NCBI GenBank assembly: GCA_947469815.1
Contig: CANIRI010000009.1
Span: forward strand, 1 to 19,454
Length of the DNA stretch: 19,454 nt
From: Comamonadaceae bacterium
Lineage (GTDB): Bacteria; Pseudomonadota; Gammaproteobacteria; Burkholderiales; Burkholderiaceae_C
Reading direction: 5' to 3'
Under the pieces are notes generated by a model. It saw only the letters and a program-made list of their open reading frames with translations. It had not been told where the DNA came from and made no database searches. This document shows positions 1-7,077 of the stretch, one piece after another. Position 1 is the first letter of the stretch. Each line of letters starts with the position of its first letter. A program made the translations under genes and the position numbers.

Positions 1-591
1 ACCCTGTTCAGCGACGTGGCCGGCTCGATGCGCCAGGCCCATGTGGGCGCGGACTCCCGGGCCGAGGGGCGTACCGCGGGCTTGTTGCTGGGACGCATGG
101 CGCGCCCGGGCCCGCGCTCGGTATTGCTACTGCTGTCCACAGCCACCCGCATGTCCAATGAAATCGAGCGGCGCATCGGTTTCGCCCAGGTGGTGGAAGA
201 CCGTTTTCCGGCACTGGAAGTCGTCCGCTTGAGCGACCTGCCCGCAGATGATGAAGACGCCTGCGACCACCTGGTGCACCACCTGCAAACGCAACTGGCG
301 GCATCACAGATAAGCGGCGTGTACTGCGTGGGCGGCGCTACCGCCGGTACCGCCAAGGCGCTGGCCCAGTTGGGCCTGACGACCGAAGTACCGCTGGTAG
401 CCCACGATCTGACGACGACCCACCAGACCATGCTGGTGGATGGAAGCCTTGCTTTTGTGCTGCACCAGGACGTGCATTACTGCGTGCTCACGGCAGCGCG
501 CACCCTGCGCGGCCTGTGCGAAAACATCCGTGGCGCACCCAATGTGGTGCAGCCCCGGGTCGAAATCTTGACTGCTGAAAATCTGCATTGA
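1..591 (+). CDS. LacI-family transcriptional regulator, C-terminal part (5' end outside window)
   Basis: The reading frame is open from base 1 to the TGA at 589-591, giving 196 residues with no N-terminal helix-turn-helix, so the gene starts upstream of the window. What is visible is the sugar-binding (periplasmic-binding-protein-like) domain of LacI/GalR regulators. It includes the typical segment 'HVGADSRAEGRTAGLLLGR' near the left edge, the 'NEIERRIGF' helix, and 'GVYCVGGATAGTAKAL' followed by 'VPLVAHDLT'. Such proteins bind DNA as dimers, and a sugar or polyol ligand changes their affinity. The gene lies 62 bp upstream of an ABC importer operon on the same strand, so it is probably the local regulator and probably responds to the transported substrate or its phosphate; this is inferred from position. 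The ligand cannot be read from the sequence. The C-terminus looks complete. The family call is firm; the target and ligand are not. Confidence 0.88.
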   Translation, partial: TLFSDVAGSMRQAHVGADSRAEGRTAGLLLGRMARPGPRSVLLLLSTATRMSNEIERRIGFAQVVEDRFPALEVVRLSDLPADDEDACDHLVHHLQTQLAASQISGVYCVGGATAGTAKALAQLGLTTEVPLVAHDLTTTHQTMLVDGSLAFVLHQDVHYCVLTAARTLRGLCENIRGAPNVVQPRVEILTAENLH

Positions 592-639
592 TACGGCGGC
601 CGGATGTGTGTTGGTGTGTTGGTCTCTGTTTATTACTTT

Positions 640-645
640 GAGGAG
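640..645 (+). promoter_or_regulatory. Ribosome binding site of the solute-binding-protein gene
   Basis: GAGGAG lies 8 nt upstream of the ATG at 654. It is the strongest Shine-Dalgarno sequence in this operon and favours the ATG at 654 over the in-frame TTG at 651. A strong site fits the high protein level normally needed for a periplasmic binding protein. Confidence 0.75.
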
Positions 646-653
646 AACTGTTG

Positions 654-1988
654 ATGAAGAAGCTACTGAAAAAACTGCCTGCACTCGCGTCCGTCGCGTT
701 GGCTGGCGCACTGAGCGTGGGCGGCGTCCAGGCCCAGGAAAAAACCATCACCTTGTGCTGGGCAGCATGGGATCCAGCCAACGCCCTGGTGGAGTTGTCC
801 AAGGACTTCACGGCGCAAAGCAAGGTCAAGATGAAGTTCGAATTTGTGCCATGGCCAAATTTCGCGGACCGCATGCTCAATGAGTTGAACTCCAAGGGCA
901 AGCTGTGCGACCTGATCATTGGCGACAGCCAGTGGATCGGCGGCTCGGCGGAGAGCGGCCACTACGTCAAGCTCAATGACTTCTTCGCCAAAGAAGGCAT
1001 CAAAATGACCGACTTTGCACCCGCTACGGTGGTCGGTTACGCCGAGTGGCCCAAGAACACGCCCAACTACTGGGCGCTGCCTGCCATGGCCGACGCGCTG
1101 GGCTGGACCTACCGCAAAGACTGGTTCGGCAAGCCCGAAATCCAGGCTGAGTTCAAGAAGAAGCACAACCGGGATCTGGCCCCACCCAAGACCTGGACCG
1201 AGTTCAAGCAAGTGTCCGAATTCTTCCAAGGTCGCGAGATCGATGGCAAGAAGGTCTATGGCGCCTACATCTTCACCGAGCGCGGCTCTGAAGGCATCAC
1301 CATGGGCGTGAGCAATGTGTTCTACCCCTTTGGCTTCAAGTACCAGAACCCGGCCAAGCCGTATGACCTCGACGGCTACGTCAACTCGGCGGATTCGGTG
1401 CGCGCACTGGAGTTCTACAAGTCGCTGTACAAAGGCAGCACGCCTCCCGGCATGACCAACTCCTACATGGGCGAAGGTCTGGACGCATTCAAGTCCGGCC
1501 AGGTCGCGATGATGATGAACTGGTTTGCCTTCTTCCCGGGCCTGGACAAAGACCCGCAAGTGGGTGGCGCGAAGATTGGTTACTTTGTGAACCCGTCGGA
1601 CAAAGCCAAGGGTGTGCAGCTGGGCGGCCAGGGCATCTCGGTGGTGTCGTACTCGCCGAACCGCAACGAAGCGCTGCAGTACATCAAGTGGTTCGCGAAC
1701 CCTGAGGTGCAGAAAAAATGGCAGGCCATTGGCGGCTCTTCGGCACACAACGCGGTGCTCAAAGACCCTGGCTATCTGAAGAGCGCACCGTATGCGGCAG
1801 CGTTCCAGGAGTCTATGAACCAGGTGGTCGACTTCTGGGCTGATCCGTCTTACGCGCAGCTGATGCTGGCTGAGCAAAAGCGGGTGCATGACTTTGTGGT
1901 GGCCGACAAAGGCACCGCCAAGGAAGCACTGGACGGCCTGGTGGCTGACTGGAAGAAAGTGTTCAAAGAAGACGGCAAGATCAAGTAA
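654..1988 (+). CDS. ABC transporter substrate-binding protein, family 1 (sugar/polyol, UgpB/MalE-like)
   Basis: A 444-residue periplasmic binding protein that should capture the substrate and deliver it to the permeases encoded just downstream. The N-terminus is a clear Sec signal peptide: a basic start (KKLLKK), a hydrophobic stretch around residues 8-24 and a VQA|QE cleavage site after residue 27. The mature protein has the family-1 (COG1653) pattern, including 'DLIIGDSQWIG', 'YWALPAMADALGWTYRKDWF', 'GLDAFKSGQVAMMMNWFAF' and 'ALQYIKWFANPEVQKKW'. Two cysteines of the mature N-lobe (in 'LCWAAWD' and 'KLCDLI') could form a disulfide. ATG 654 is chosen because GAGGAG sits 8 nt upstream. The gene is first in the importer operon and is separated from the permeases by a strong stem-loop. 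The specificity is not readable; the dhaL-dhaK genes downstream suggest a small ketose or polyol rather than maltose or glycerol-3-phosphate. Confidence 0.93.
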   Translation: MKKLLKKLPALASVALAGALSVGGVQAQEKTITLCWAAWDPANALVELSKDFTAQSKVKMKFEFVPWPNFADRMLNELNSKGKLCDLIIGDSQWIGGSAESGHYVKLNDFFAKEGIKMTDFAPATVVGYAEWPKNTPNYWALPAMADALGWTYRKDWFGKPEIQAEFKKKHNRDLAPPKTWTEFKQVSEFFQGREIDGKKVYGAYIFTERGSEGITMGVSNVFYPFGFKYQNPAKPYDLDGYVNSADSVRALEFYKSLYKGSTPPGMTNSYMGEGLDAFKSGQVAMMMNWFAFFPGLDKDPQVGGAKIGYFVNPSDKAKGVQLGGQGISVVSYSPNRNEALQYIKWFANPEVQKKWQAIGGSSAHNAVLKDPGYLKSAPYAAAFQESMNQVVDFWADPSYAQLMLAEQKRVHDFVVADKGTAKEALDGLVADWKKVFKEDGKIK

Positions 1989-2010
1989 CCTGCCCCTTCG
2001 GTAAACCCTT

Positions 2011-2046
2011 GCACCCGTCTTTCATGCGCGCATGGAAGACGGGTGC
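2011..2046 (+). promoter_or_regulatory. Intercistronic stem-loop between binding-protein and permease genes
   Basis: A near-perfect 36-nt inverted repeat. The left arm GCACCCGTCTTTCATGCG pairs with the right half over 18 positions with a single G-U wobble; the innermost bases must form the loop. It begins 22 nt after the binding-protein stop codon and ends 48 nt before the permease start. No T-run follows, so it is not a canonical Rho-independent terminator. Stem-loops in this position, as between malE and malF in enterobacteria, protect the upstream mRNA from 3' exonucleases and lower downstream expression, so the binding protein outnumbers the membrane proteins. The structure is directly visible; the role is inferred from that precedent. 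Confidence 0.8.
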
Positions 2047-2094
2047 CCTTCACCGGCTGTAACGCCTTTCCCGGCTCACTGACTGCAAGCCCCT

Positions 2095-3048
2095 ATGTCC
2101 ACAACGAATCCCCTGGCTGACCGTTTGGCACGCGCCACCCCCGCGCCGCTGGCGCAGCGCATGCGCGGCTTGTCGGATCGCTCGATTGCCTGGCTCTTCA
2201 TTGGCCCGACCATGCTGCTGCTGCTGGCCATCAATATTTTTCCGCTGATCTGGACGATCAAACTCTCGTTCACCAATTTCCGCGCCAACCGTCCCAATGC
2301 GACGCCCGTCGATGTCGGCATCGACAACTATGTCTCGGTGCTCACCGACCCCGATGTGTGGGCCGCCATGCAGACCACCGCGCATTTCGTGTTCTGGACC
2401 ATTTTTCTGCAAACCCTGATCGGTTTTGCCTTGGCCTACCTGATTGACCGCAAATTCCGCGGCCACGGTTTTTGGACCACCCTGATTCTGATTCCCATGA
2501 TGTTGTCACCCGCCGTGGTGGGCAACTTCTGGGCCTTTTTGTACCAGCCCCAAACCGGCTTGTTCAATGTCATCGCCTCCTTCATCAGCGGTGTCTCGCC
2601 CTCGTCGTTTTCCATGCTGGGTGAAGTGCCGCTGGCGCCCTGGGCCATCGTCATCGTCGACGTCTGGATGTGGACGCCCTATGTCATGCTGATCTGCCTG
2701 GCAGGACTGCGCTCGATTCCCGATTACATCTACGAGGCTGCCGAAGTCGACCGCGCCTCCAAATGGCGGCAGTTCTGGTCCATCACCCTGCCCATGGTCT
2801 TGCCCTTCATCATGCTGGCGGTTTTGTTCCGGGGTATTGAGAACTTCAAGATGTTTGACATGGTCAATCTGCTGACCTCGGGCGGGCCGGGATCTACTAC
2901 CGAGGTCGCCTCGATCACGCTCAAGCGCGAGGCCTTTGAGAAATGGCGCACAGGCTATTCCTCGGCCTTTGCGATCATTTTGTTTGTCGCGGTCTTTGGG
3001 CTGGCCAACATCTACGTCAAAGCCCTTAACCACATCAAAAACCGCTAG
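2095..3048 (+). CDS. ABC transporter permease, MalF/UgpA type
   Basis: A 317-residue inner-membrane permease of the binding-protein-dependent transport family. Hydrophobic segments are seen at about residues 32-55, 94-117, 126-150, 183-204, 233-247 and 290-308, giving the usual six helices. The cytoplasmic EAA loop, which docks on the ATPase, is at about 214-233 and begins EAAEVDRASKWRQFW. 'TSGGPGSTTE' just after it is typical of MalF-like subunits. It should form a heterodimeric channel with the product of the next gene. The ATG at 2095 lacks a good Shine-Dalgarno sequence and lies 106 bp after the binding-protein gene beyond a stem-loop, so its translation is probably weaker. The 10-bp gap to the second permease gene indicates one transcript. 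Confidence 0.93.
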   Translation: MSTTNPLADRLARATPAPLAQRMRGLSDRSIAWLFIGPTMLLLLAINIFPLIWTIKLSFTNFRANRPNATPVDVGIDNYVSVLTDPDVWAAMQTTAHFVFWTIFLQTLIGFALAYLIDRKFRGHGFWTTLILIPMMLSPAVVGNFWAFLYQPQTGLFNVIASFISGVSPSSFSMLGEVPLAPWAIVIVDVWMWTPYVMLICLAGLRSIPDYIYEAAEVDRASKWRQFWSITLPMVLPFIMLAVLFRGIENFKMFDMVNLLTSGGPGSTTEVASITLKREAFEKWRTGYSSAFAIILFVAVFGLANIYVKALNHIKNR

Positions 3049-3058
3049 GGACTTCCGC

Positions 3059-4015
3059 ATGCGCAAAGGTATCAGCACCGCCCATTCGGTGGTCGACCCC
3101 TCTTCCGGCAGCCAGTGGTTTGCCAGTGTGGTGGTCGTGTTCTACGCCCTGGTCACCATGATCCCGCTGGTGTGGATCATCATGACCGGCTTCAAAACCC
3201 CGGCCGACTCGATCAGCTACCCGCCCAAAATCGTCTTCAGCCCGTCGGTCGAGGGTTACTGCAACCTGTTCACCACCCGCTCGCGCCAGACCGACGAATA
3301 CCTGGCCAGCCTGCCACCGGCGCAAGGACGCTGCGAAGAAATCGCGCGCAGCCAGCATATGGCGGTAGCCGGCCCGTCCAATTTCGCGCCGCGCTTTGCC
3401 AACTCGCTGATCATTGCGTTTGGTTCCACCATTTTGTCGGTGGGCTTTGGGGTAATGGCGGCCTATGCGTTTTCGCGCTTCAAGGTGCCGCTGAAAGACG
3501 ATTTGTTGTTCTTCATTTTGTCCACTCGCATGATGCCGCCGATTGCGGTGGCGATCCCTATCTACCTGATGTACCGGGAACTGGGCTTATCCGACACGCG
3601 GCTGGGCATGATTCTGTTGTACAGCGCGGTCAATGTGTCGCTGTCGGTGTGGTTGCTCAAGGGCTTTATTGACGAGATCCCGCGCGAATACGAAGAGGCC
3701 GCCATGGTCGACGGCTACACCCGCTTGCAGGCCTTTCGCAAAGTGGTACTGCCGCAAGCCGTGACCGGCATCGTGGCCACCGCCATCTTCTGCCTGATCT
3801 TTGCCTGGAACGAGTACGCCTTTGCGGTCTTGCTGACCTCGGGCGAGGCCCAAACCGCGCCGCCCTTTATCCCCATCATCATCGGCGAAGGTGGCATGGA
3901 CTGGCCCGCCGTTGCGGCTGGAACCACGCTGTTCCTGGTGCCCATACTGGTCTTCACCGTGCTCCTGCGCAAGCATTTGCTGCGCGGCATCACATTTGGC
4001 GCTGTGCGCAAATAG
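3059..4015 (+). CDS. ABC transporter permease, MalG/UgpE type
   Basis: A 318-residue second permease subunit. The first membrane helix is at about residues 20-43, the second at about 114-136, and further helices follow to the C-terminus. The EAA loop is at about 212-232 (EEAAMVDGYTRLQAF). The C-terminal 'LRKHLLRGITFGAVRK' is typical of MalG-like subunits. The frame is open upstream to 2936, but that would overlap the previous gene; ATG 3059 has AGGGA 7 nt upstream and follows the previous stop by 10 bp. The periplasmic loop between helices 1 and 2 (residues about 45-113) is longer than usual and holds two cysteines, Cys68 and Cys92. It should pair with the upstream permease and receive substrate from the binding protein. 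Confidence 0.93.
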   Translation: MRKGISTAHSVVDPSSGSQWFASVVVVFYALVTMIPLVWIIMTGFKTPADSISYPPKIVFSPSVEGYCNLFTTRSRQTDEYLASLPPAQGRCEEIARSQHMAVAGPSNFAPRFANSLIIAFGSTILSVGFGVMAAYAFSRFKVPLKDDLLFFILSTRMMPPIAVAIPIYLMYRELGLSDTRLGMILLYSAVNVSLSVWLLKGFIDEIPREYEEAAMVDGYTRLQAFRKVVLPQAVTGIVATAIFCLIFAWNEYAFAVLLTSGEAQTAPPFIPIIIGEGGMDWPAVAAGTTLFLVPILVFTVLLRKHLLRGITFGAVRK

Positions 4016-4030
4016 GGGAGCGACATCGCC

Positions 4031-4261
4031 ATGGCCTACACCGAGTCCTCCGCCCCTACCGCCCAGACCTCCGCTGCGCCCCGCAGCAACTGGCCGCGCT
4101 GGCTGCGCCGCAACACCATGGAGCTGGTGGCCTGCGGCGTGATCGGCCTGGGGCTGTTCATGCTGCTGCAGCCCTTCGCGCTGTTTTTGTACACCTGGTC
4201 TTTCCTCACCATGCTTGCTGGTACGGTGATGTTCATGGTGGTTTCCAAGTTTCCCGAATAA
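4031..4261 (+). CDS. Small two-helix membrane protein of the ABC transporter operon (GlpU/DUF2160-like position)
   Basis: A 76-residue protein. The first 27 residues are polar and carry four arginines (at about 18, 23, 26 and 27). Two hydrophobic segments follow at about residues 28-47 and 49-71, separated by a very short turn. The positive-inside rule puts both ends in the cytoplasm. GGGGAG lies 10 nt before the ATG. The gene lies between the permease and ATPase genes, with gaps of 15 bp and 4 bp, so it is certainly co-transcribed. In rhizobial glycerol importers a small predicted membrane protein of unknown function (GlpU, DUF2160) holds the equivalent place. The positional and size resemblance is clear, but common ancestry is an inference that needs a profile search. 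It may be an accessory subunit of the permease complex. No enzymatic motif is seen. Confidence 0.82.
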   Translation: MAYTESSAPTAQTSAAPRSNWPRWLRRNTMELVACGVIGLGLFMLLQPFALFLYTWSFLTMLAGTVMFMVVSKFPE

Positions 4262-4265
4262 GACC

Positions 4266-5393
4266 ATGGCCGATATCCGCGTTCAGCAACTGCGCAAAGC
4301 CTTCGGCGACTTTGTGGCCGTCAAAGACTCGTCCTTCGTCGTTAACGACGGCGAATTTTTCTGCCTGCTGGGGCCCTCGGGCTGCGGCAAAACCACCACA
4401 CTGCGCATGATCGCCGGGCTGGAGTTGCCCACCGAAGGGCAGATCTTTCTGGGCGGGGAAGATGTGACATTCAAGCGCGCCTCCGCCCGCGATATTGCGT
4501 TTGTGTTCCAGATGTTTGCGCTGTACCCGCATATGTCGGTGCGCCAGAACATCGCCTTTCCGCTGGTGTCGCAAGGCATGCCGCGCGCCGAGATCGAAAC
4601 CCGGGTGGCGCAGGCCGCCGCCACACTGCAGATCACGCATTTGCTCAAACACTCCGTCTCGGGCCTGACCAGTGGCGACCGCCAGCGTGTGGCGCTGGGG
4701 CGCGCCATCGTGCGCCAACCTTTGGCCTTCATGATGGATGAGCCGCTGGGCGCACTCGATGCGGAGTTCCGCGAATTGATGTGCCTGGAATTGCGCGCCC
4801 TGCACGACCGCCTGGGTGCGACCACGGTGTATGTCACCCACGACCAGCGCGAAGCCATGGCCATGGCCGACAAAATTGCCATCATGAACCAGGGTGTGAT
4901 CGAGCAGCTCGGCGCGCCGCAAGAAATTTACGAGCGCCCGGCCAGCGTGTTTGTGGCTGACTTCATGGGCTCGCCTTCGATGAACTTTGTCCCCACCCAT
5001 GCTGCGCTGGCGCGCGGCGCAACCCAGTTGCCGGTCGGCAACGCGGCCCTTGACATACCTGCCGTACAGGAACACGTGAGCGCCCGCGCGCTGCTCTACG
5101 GTGTGCGCCCCGAGCATGTGCGCCTGGACGGCGACGCGCCCTTGCGCGCCGAAGTCATAGGCGTGGAATACCTGGGCAACTGCCAGATCGTGACCCTCAA
5201 AACCACCCAGGACAGCGTGGTGCGTGCCAAAGTCAGCGTGCAGACCCGCGCGGCCCGGGGCGACCAGACCGGGCTGGCCTTTGACAGCACCCAGATCACC
5301 CTGTTCGACCAGGACAGCGGCCGCGCCATCCGCACCGCCCGCGACGATATGCCCTTGACCGGCGCAGCACACACGGGAGCCGCCCATGGCTGA
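4266..5393 (+). CDS. ABC transporter ATP-binding protein 1, MalK/UgpC type with atypical signature motif
   Basis: A 375-residue ATPase for the importer. Walker A is GPSGCGKTT at residues 36-44, the Q-loop is at Gln81 (FVFQMFALYPH), Walker B is FMMDE at 154-158 and the switch histidine is His191 (VTHD). The signature motif, normally LSGGQ, reads LTSGD at 133-137: the third position is Ser instead of Gly and the last is Asp instead of Gln. The rest of the helix (RQRVALGRA) is normal. A C-terminal TOBE-like regulatory domain follows from about residue 235. The gene starts 4 bp after the small membrane-protein gene with no clear Shine-Dalgarno sequence, so translation is probably coupled. Its 3' end overlaps the next ATPase gene by 8 bp. 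The two ATPases probably form a heterodimer. The altered signature is probably a subfamily trait rather than decay, since all other motifs are intact. Confidence 0.93.
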   Translation: MADIRVQQLRKAFGDFVAVKDSSFVVNDGEFFCLLGPSGCGKTTTLRMIAGLELPTEGQIFLGGEDVTFKRASARDIAFVFQMFALYPHMSVRQNIAFPLVSQGMPRAEIETRVAQAAATLQITHLLKHSVSGLTSGDRQRVALGRAIVRQPLAFMMDEPLGALDAEFRELMCLELRALHDRLGATTVYVTHDQREAMAMADKIAIMNQGVIEQLGAPQEIYERPASVFVADFMGSPSMNFVPTHAALARGATQLPVGNAALDIPAVQEHVSARALLYGVRPEHVRLDGDAPLRAEVIGVEYLGNCQIVTLKTTQDSVVRAKVSVQTRAARGDQTGLAFDSTQITLFDQDSGRAIRTARDDMPLTGAAHTGAAHG

Positions 5394-6408
5394 TCTCGCA
5401 CTCTCGCACGTCAGCAAAAGCTTTGGCGCGCAAACCGCCGTCACGGACCTGGAACTGTCTATCGCCAGTGGCGAACTCGTCGTGCTGCTGGGTCCCAGCG
5501 GCGCAGGCAAAACCACCACCTTGCGGCTGGTGGCTGGCTTGGAGTCACCGGACAGCGGCAGCGTCACCATCGCCGGGCGCGATGTCACGCGACTGGCTCC
5601 GGCCCTGCGCGATGTGACCTTTGTGTTCCAGCAGTACTCGCTGTACCCGCACCTCAGTGTCTACGACAACCTGGCCTTTCCGCTGCGCTCGCCGCTGCGC
5701 AAAACCAATGAGGCCGATGTCAAAGCCAAGGTGCTCGAAGTCGCCCGCATGCTGCGCATGGAAGACAAGCTGCAAAACCCGGCGACCAAGCTCTCGGGCG
5801 GGCAGATGCAGCGCGTGGCCATAGGCCGGGCGCTGGTGCGTAACCCTGCGGTTTATTTAATGGACGAGCCGCTGTCCTCACTGGACGCCAAGCTGCGCAA
5901 TGACCTGCGTCTGGAGCTCAAACGCATCCAGCAAGACACCGGCGCCACCATGCTCTATGTCACACACGACCAGGTCGAAGCGCTCACGCTGGCCAACCGC
6001 ATCGGCGTGCTCGACCACGGGCGCATGGTGCAACTCGGCACGCCACAAGAGGTTTACGAAGACCCGCACACCGTGGCTGTGGCCAGCCGCCTGGGCTCGC
6101 CACGCATCAACCTGCTGCCCCGCTCCGCGTTGGGCCAAGCGGCCCTGCCCACTGCGGTGCACACCGTGGGCGTGCGTGCGGAGCATGTGCAACTCGTGGA
6201 GGCTGCGGGCGCGCCTCTGCGCGGACGGGTGCAGCGCATTGAGCGCCTGAGCGACCAGTACCTTTTGCACCTGCGTCTGAATGACACCGACACCGAATTG
6301 ATTGTCTCCGCGCCACCCGAACAGCTCGCCCACGCCGGGCAGGAAGTCGGCATCCACATCGTCCAAAGCCTGTGGTTCGACGCGGCAGGGCTGCGTGTGC
6401 GCGGCTGA
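5386..6408 (+). CDS. ABC transporter ATP-binding protein 2, MalK/UgpC type
   Basis: A 340-residue ATPase with a fully canonical set of motifs: Walker A GPSGAGKTT at residues 36-44, Q-loop Gln82 (FVFQQYSLYPH), signature LSGGQ at 136-140, Walker B YLMDE at 157-161, D-loop SSLD, and His194 in VTHD. The C-terminal part, from about residue 240, resembles the TOBE regulatory domain of MalK-like proteins, including 'VGVRAEHVQLV'. The ATG lies inside the end of the preceding ATPase gene (8-bp overlap), so the two are translationally coupled and probably made in equal amounts. Two different ATPase subunits in one importer are also known from the rhizobial GlpS/GlpT glycerol system. Thirty bp separate it from dhaL. 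Confidence 0.94.
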   Translation: MADLALSHVSKSFGAQTAVTDLELSIASGELVVLLGPSGAGKTTTLRLVAGLESPDSGSVTIAGRDVTRLAPALRDVTFVFQQYSLYPHLSVYDNLAFPLRSPLRKTNEADVKAKVLEVARMLRMEDKLQNPATKLSGGQMQRVAIGRALVRNPAVYLMDEPLSSLDAKLRNDLRLELKRIQQDTGATMLYVTHDQVEALTLANRIGVLDHGRMVQLGTPQEVYEDPHTVAVASRLGSPRINLLPRSALGQAALPTAVHTVGVRAEHVQLVEAAGAPLRGRVQRIERLSDQYLLHLRLNDTDTELIVSAPPEQLAHAGQEVGIHIVQSLWFDAAGLRVRG

Positions 6409-6438
6409 AAATCCATTGCCTTTAGGGAAAAATCGACC

Positions 6439-7035
6439 ATGTCCTTCACCCCCATGATCCAAAACGCCACGCAAACGCTGGTAGACCACCTTGACGAACT
6501 GACTGCGCTGGACCAGGCCATTGGCGACGGCGACCACGGCCTGAATATGAAGCGCGGCGCGCAAGCCATACAAGCCAAGCTACCCGAGATGGAAGGCAAA
6601 GGCCTGCACGAATCGCTCAAAACCATGGGCAAGACCTGTGTGGCCATGATCGGCGGCTCCTCGGGTCCGGTCTTTGGCACCTTGCTGATGACGCTGGGCA
6701 AAGAGCTGCCACCCGAACCCACATCGCAGGATTTCGCCCTGGCCTTGCGCGCCAGCATCGAAGCGCTGACCCGTCTGGGCAAAGCCGAGGTGGGGCAAAA
6801 AACCCTGCTCGACGTGCTCGACCCGGTGCAAAAAGTGCTGGCTGCAGGCGGGCCGGATCTGATCGCGCGCGTGCGCCAATGTGCGTTTGACAGCGCGCAG
6901 GCCACGGCCGATATGGATGCCACGCGCGGGCGCTCGTCCTTTCTCGGCGACCGCGCCAAAGGCCATGTGGACCCCGGATCGCGCTCCATGGCACTGATCA
7001 TCGGCTCGGTGTGCGACAGCCTGCAGGCGGCCTGA
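6439..7035 (+). CDS. dhaL: Dihydroxyacetone kinase subunit DhaL (nucleotide-binding subunit)
   Basis: A 198-residue protein of the DhaL/DAK2 family, the nucleotide-binding half of a dihydroxyacetone-type kinase. The Mg-ADP/ATP-holding aspartates are in DQAIGDGDHGLNM (Asp25, Asp30, Asp32). The glycine-rich GGSSGPVFGT is at residues 72-81. The C-terminal segment GRSSFLGDRAKGHVDPGSRS matches the conserved end of E. coli DhaL (GRASYLGERSIGHQDPG). AGGGA lies 10 nt before the ATG. The length is slightly below E. coli DhaL (210). The gene precedes dhaK, the reverse of the usual dhaK-dhaL-dhaM order, and no dhaM is present. The true substrate could be dihydroxyacetone or another small ketose such as erythrulose, because relatives of this family phosphorylate C4 ketoses. 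Confidence 0.94.
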   Translation: MSFTPMIQNATQTLVDHLDELTALDQAIGDGDHGLNMKRGAQAIQAKLPEMEGKGLHESLKTMGKTCVAMIGGSSGPVFGTLLMTLGKELPPEPTSQDFALALRASIEALTRLGKAEVGQKTLLDVLDPVQKVLAAGGPDLIARVRQCAFDSAQATADMDATRGRSSFLGDRAKGHVDPGSRSMALIIGSVCDSLQAA

Positions 7036-7066
7036 AAATACCTTTATCCCCCACTTTTTTTGACGC

Positions 7067-7071
7067 AGAGG
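7067..7071 (+). promoter_or_regulatory. Ribosome binding site of dhaK
   Basis: AGAGG, 6 nt before the ATG at 7078. It decides between that ATG and the in-frame TTG at 7060. The ATG start also gives exact E. coli DhaK numbering at His56, Ser80 and Asp109. Confidence 0.6.
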
Positions 7072-7077
7072 CGCACC

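Noticed and set aside
568..594. TTGACT with a weak -10-like TGATAC as a promoter for the importer operon
   Set aside because: The spacing is only 15 bp and the -10 match is poor. It also lies in the end of the regulator gene. No convincing promoter or LacI-type operator was found between 592 and 653.
663..1889. Long open frame (408 codons) on the minus strand, antisense to the binding-protein gene
   Set aside because: The plus-strand gene has a signal peptide and clear family motifs. The antisense frame has low-complexity, His/Arg/Val-rich composition typical of the reverse of high-GC coding DNA.
2936..3058. Upstream extension of the second permease by 41 codons
   Set aside because: It overlaps the first permease gene. 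The ATG at 3059 has AGGGA at a proper distance.
4337..4350. Perfect 14-bp palindrome CGTCGTTAACGACG
   Set aside because: It lies inside the first ATPase gene and encodes conserved residues before Walker A (VVNDGE region). It is more likely chance than a regulatory site.
4233..5588. 451-codon minus-strand frame antisense to the first ATPase gene
   Set aside because: It mirrors a well-supported ATPase with Walker motifs. Its own composition is Gly/Ala/His/Arg-rich and no domain is recognised.
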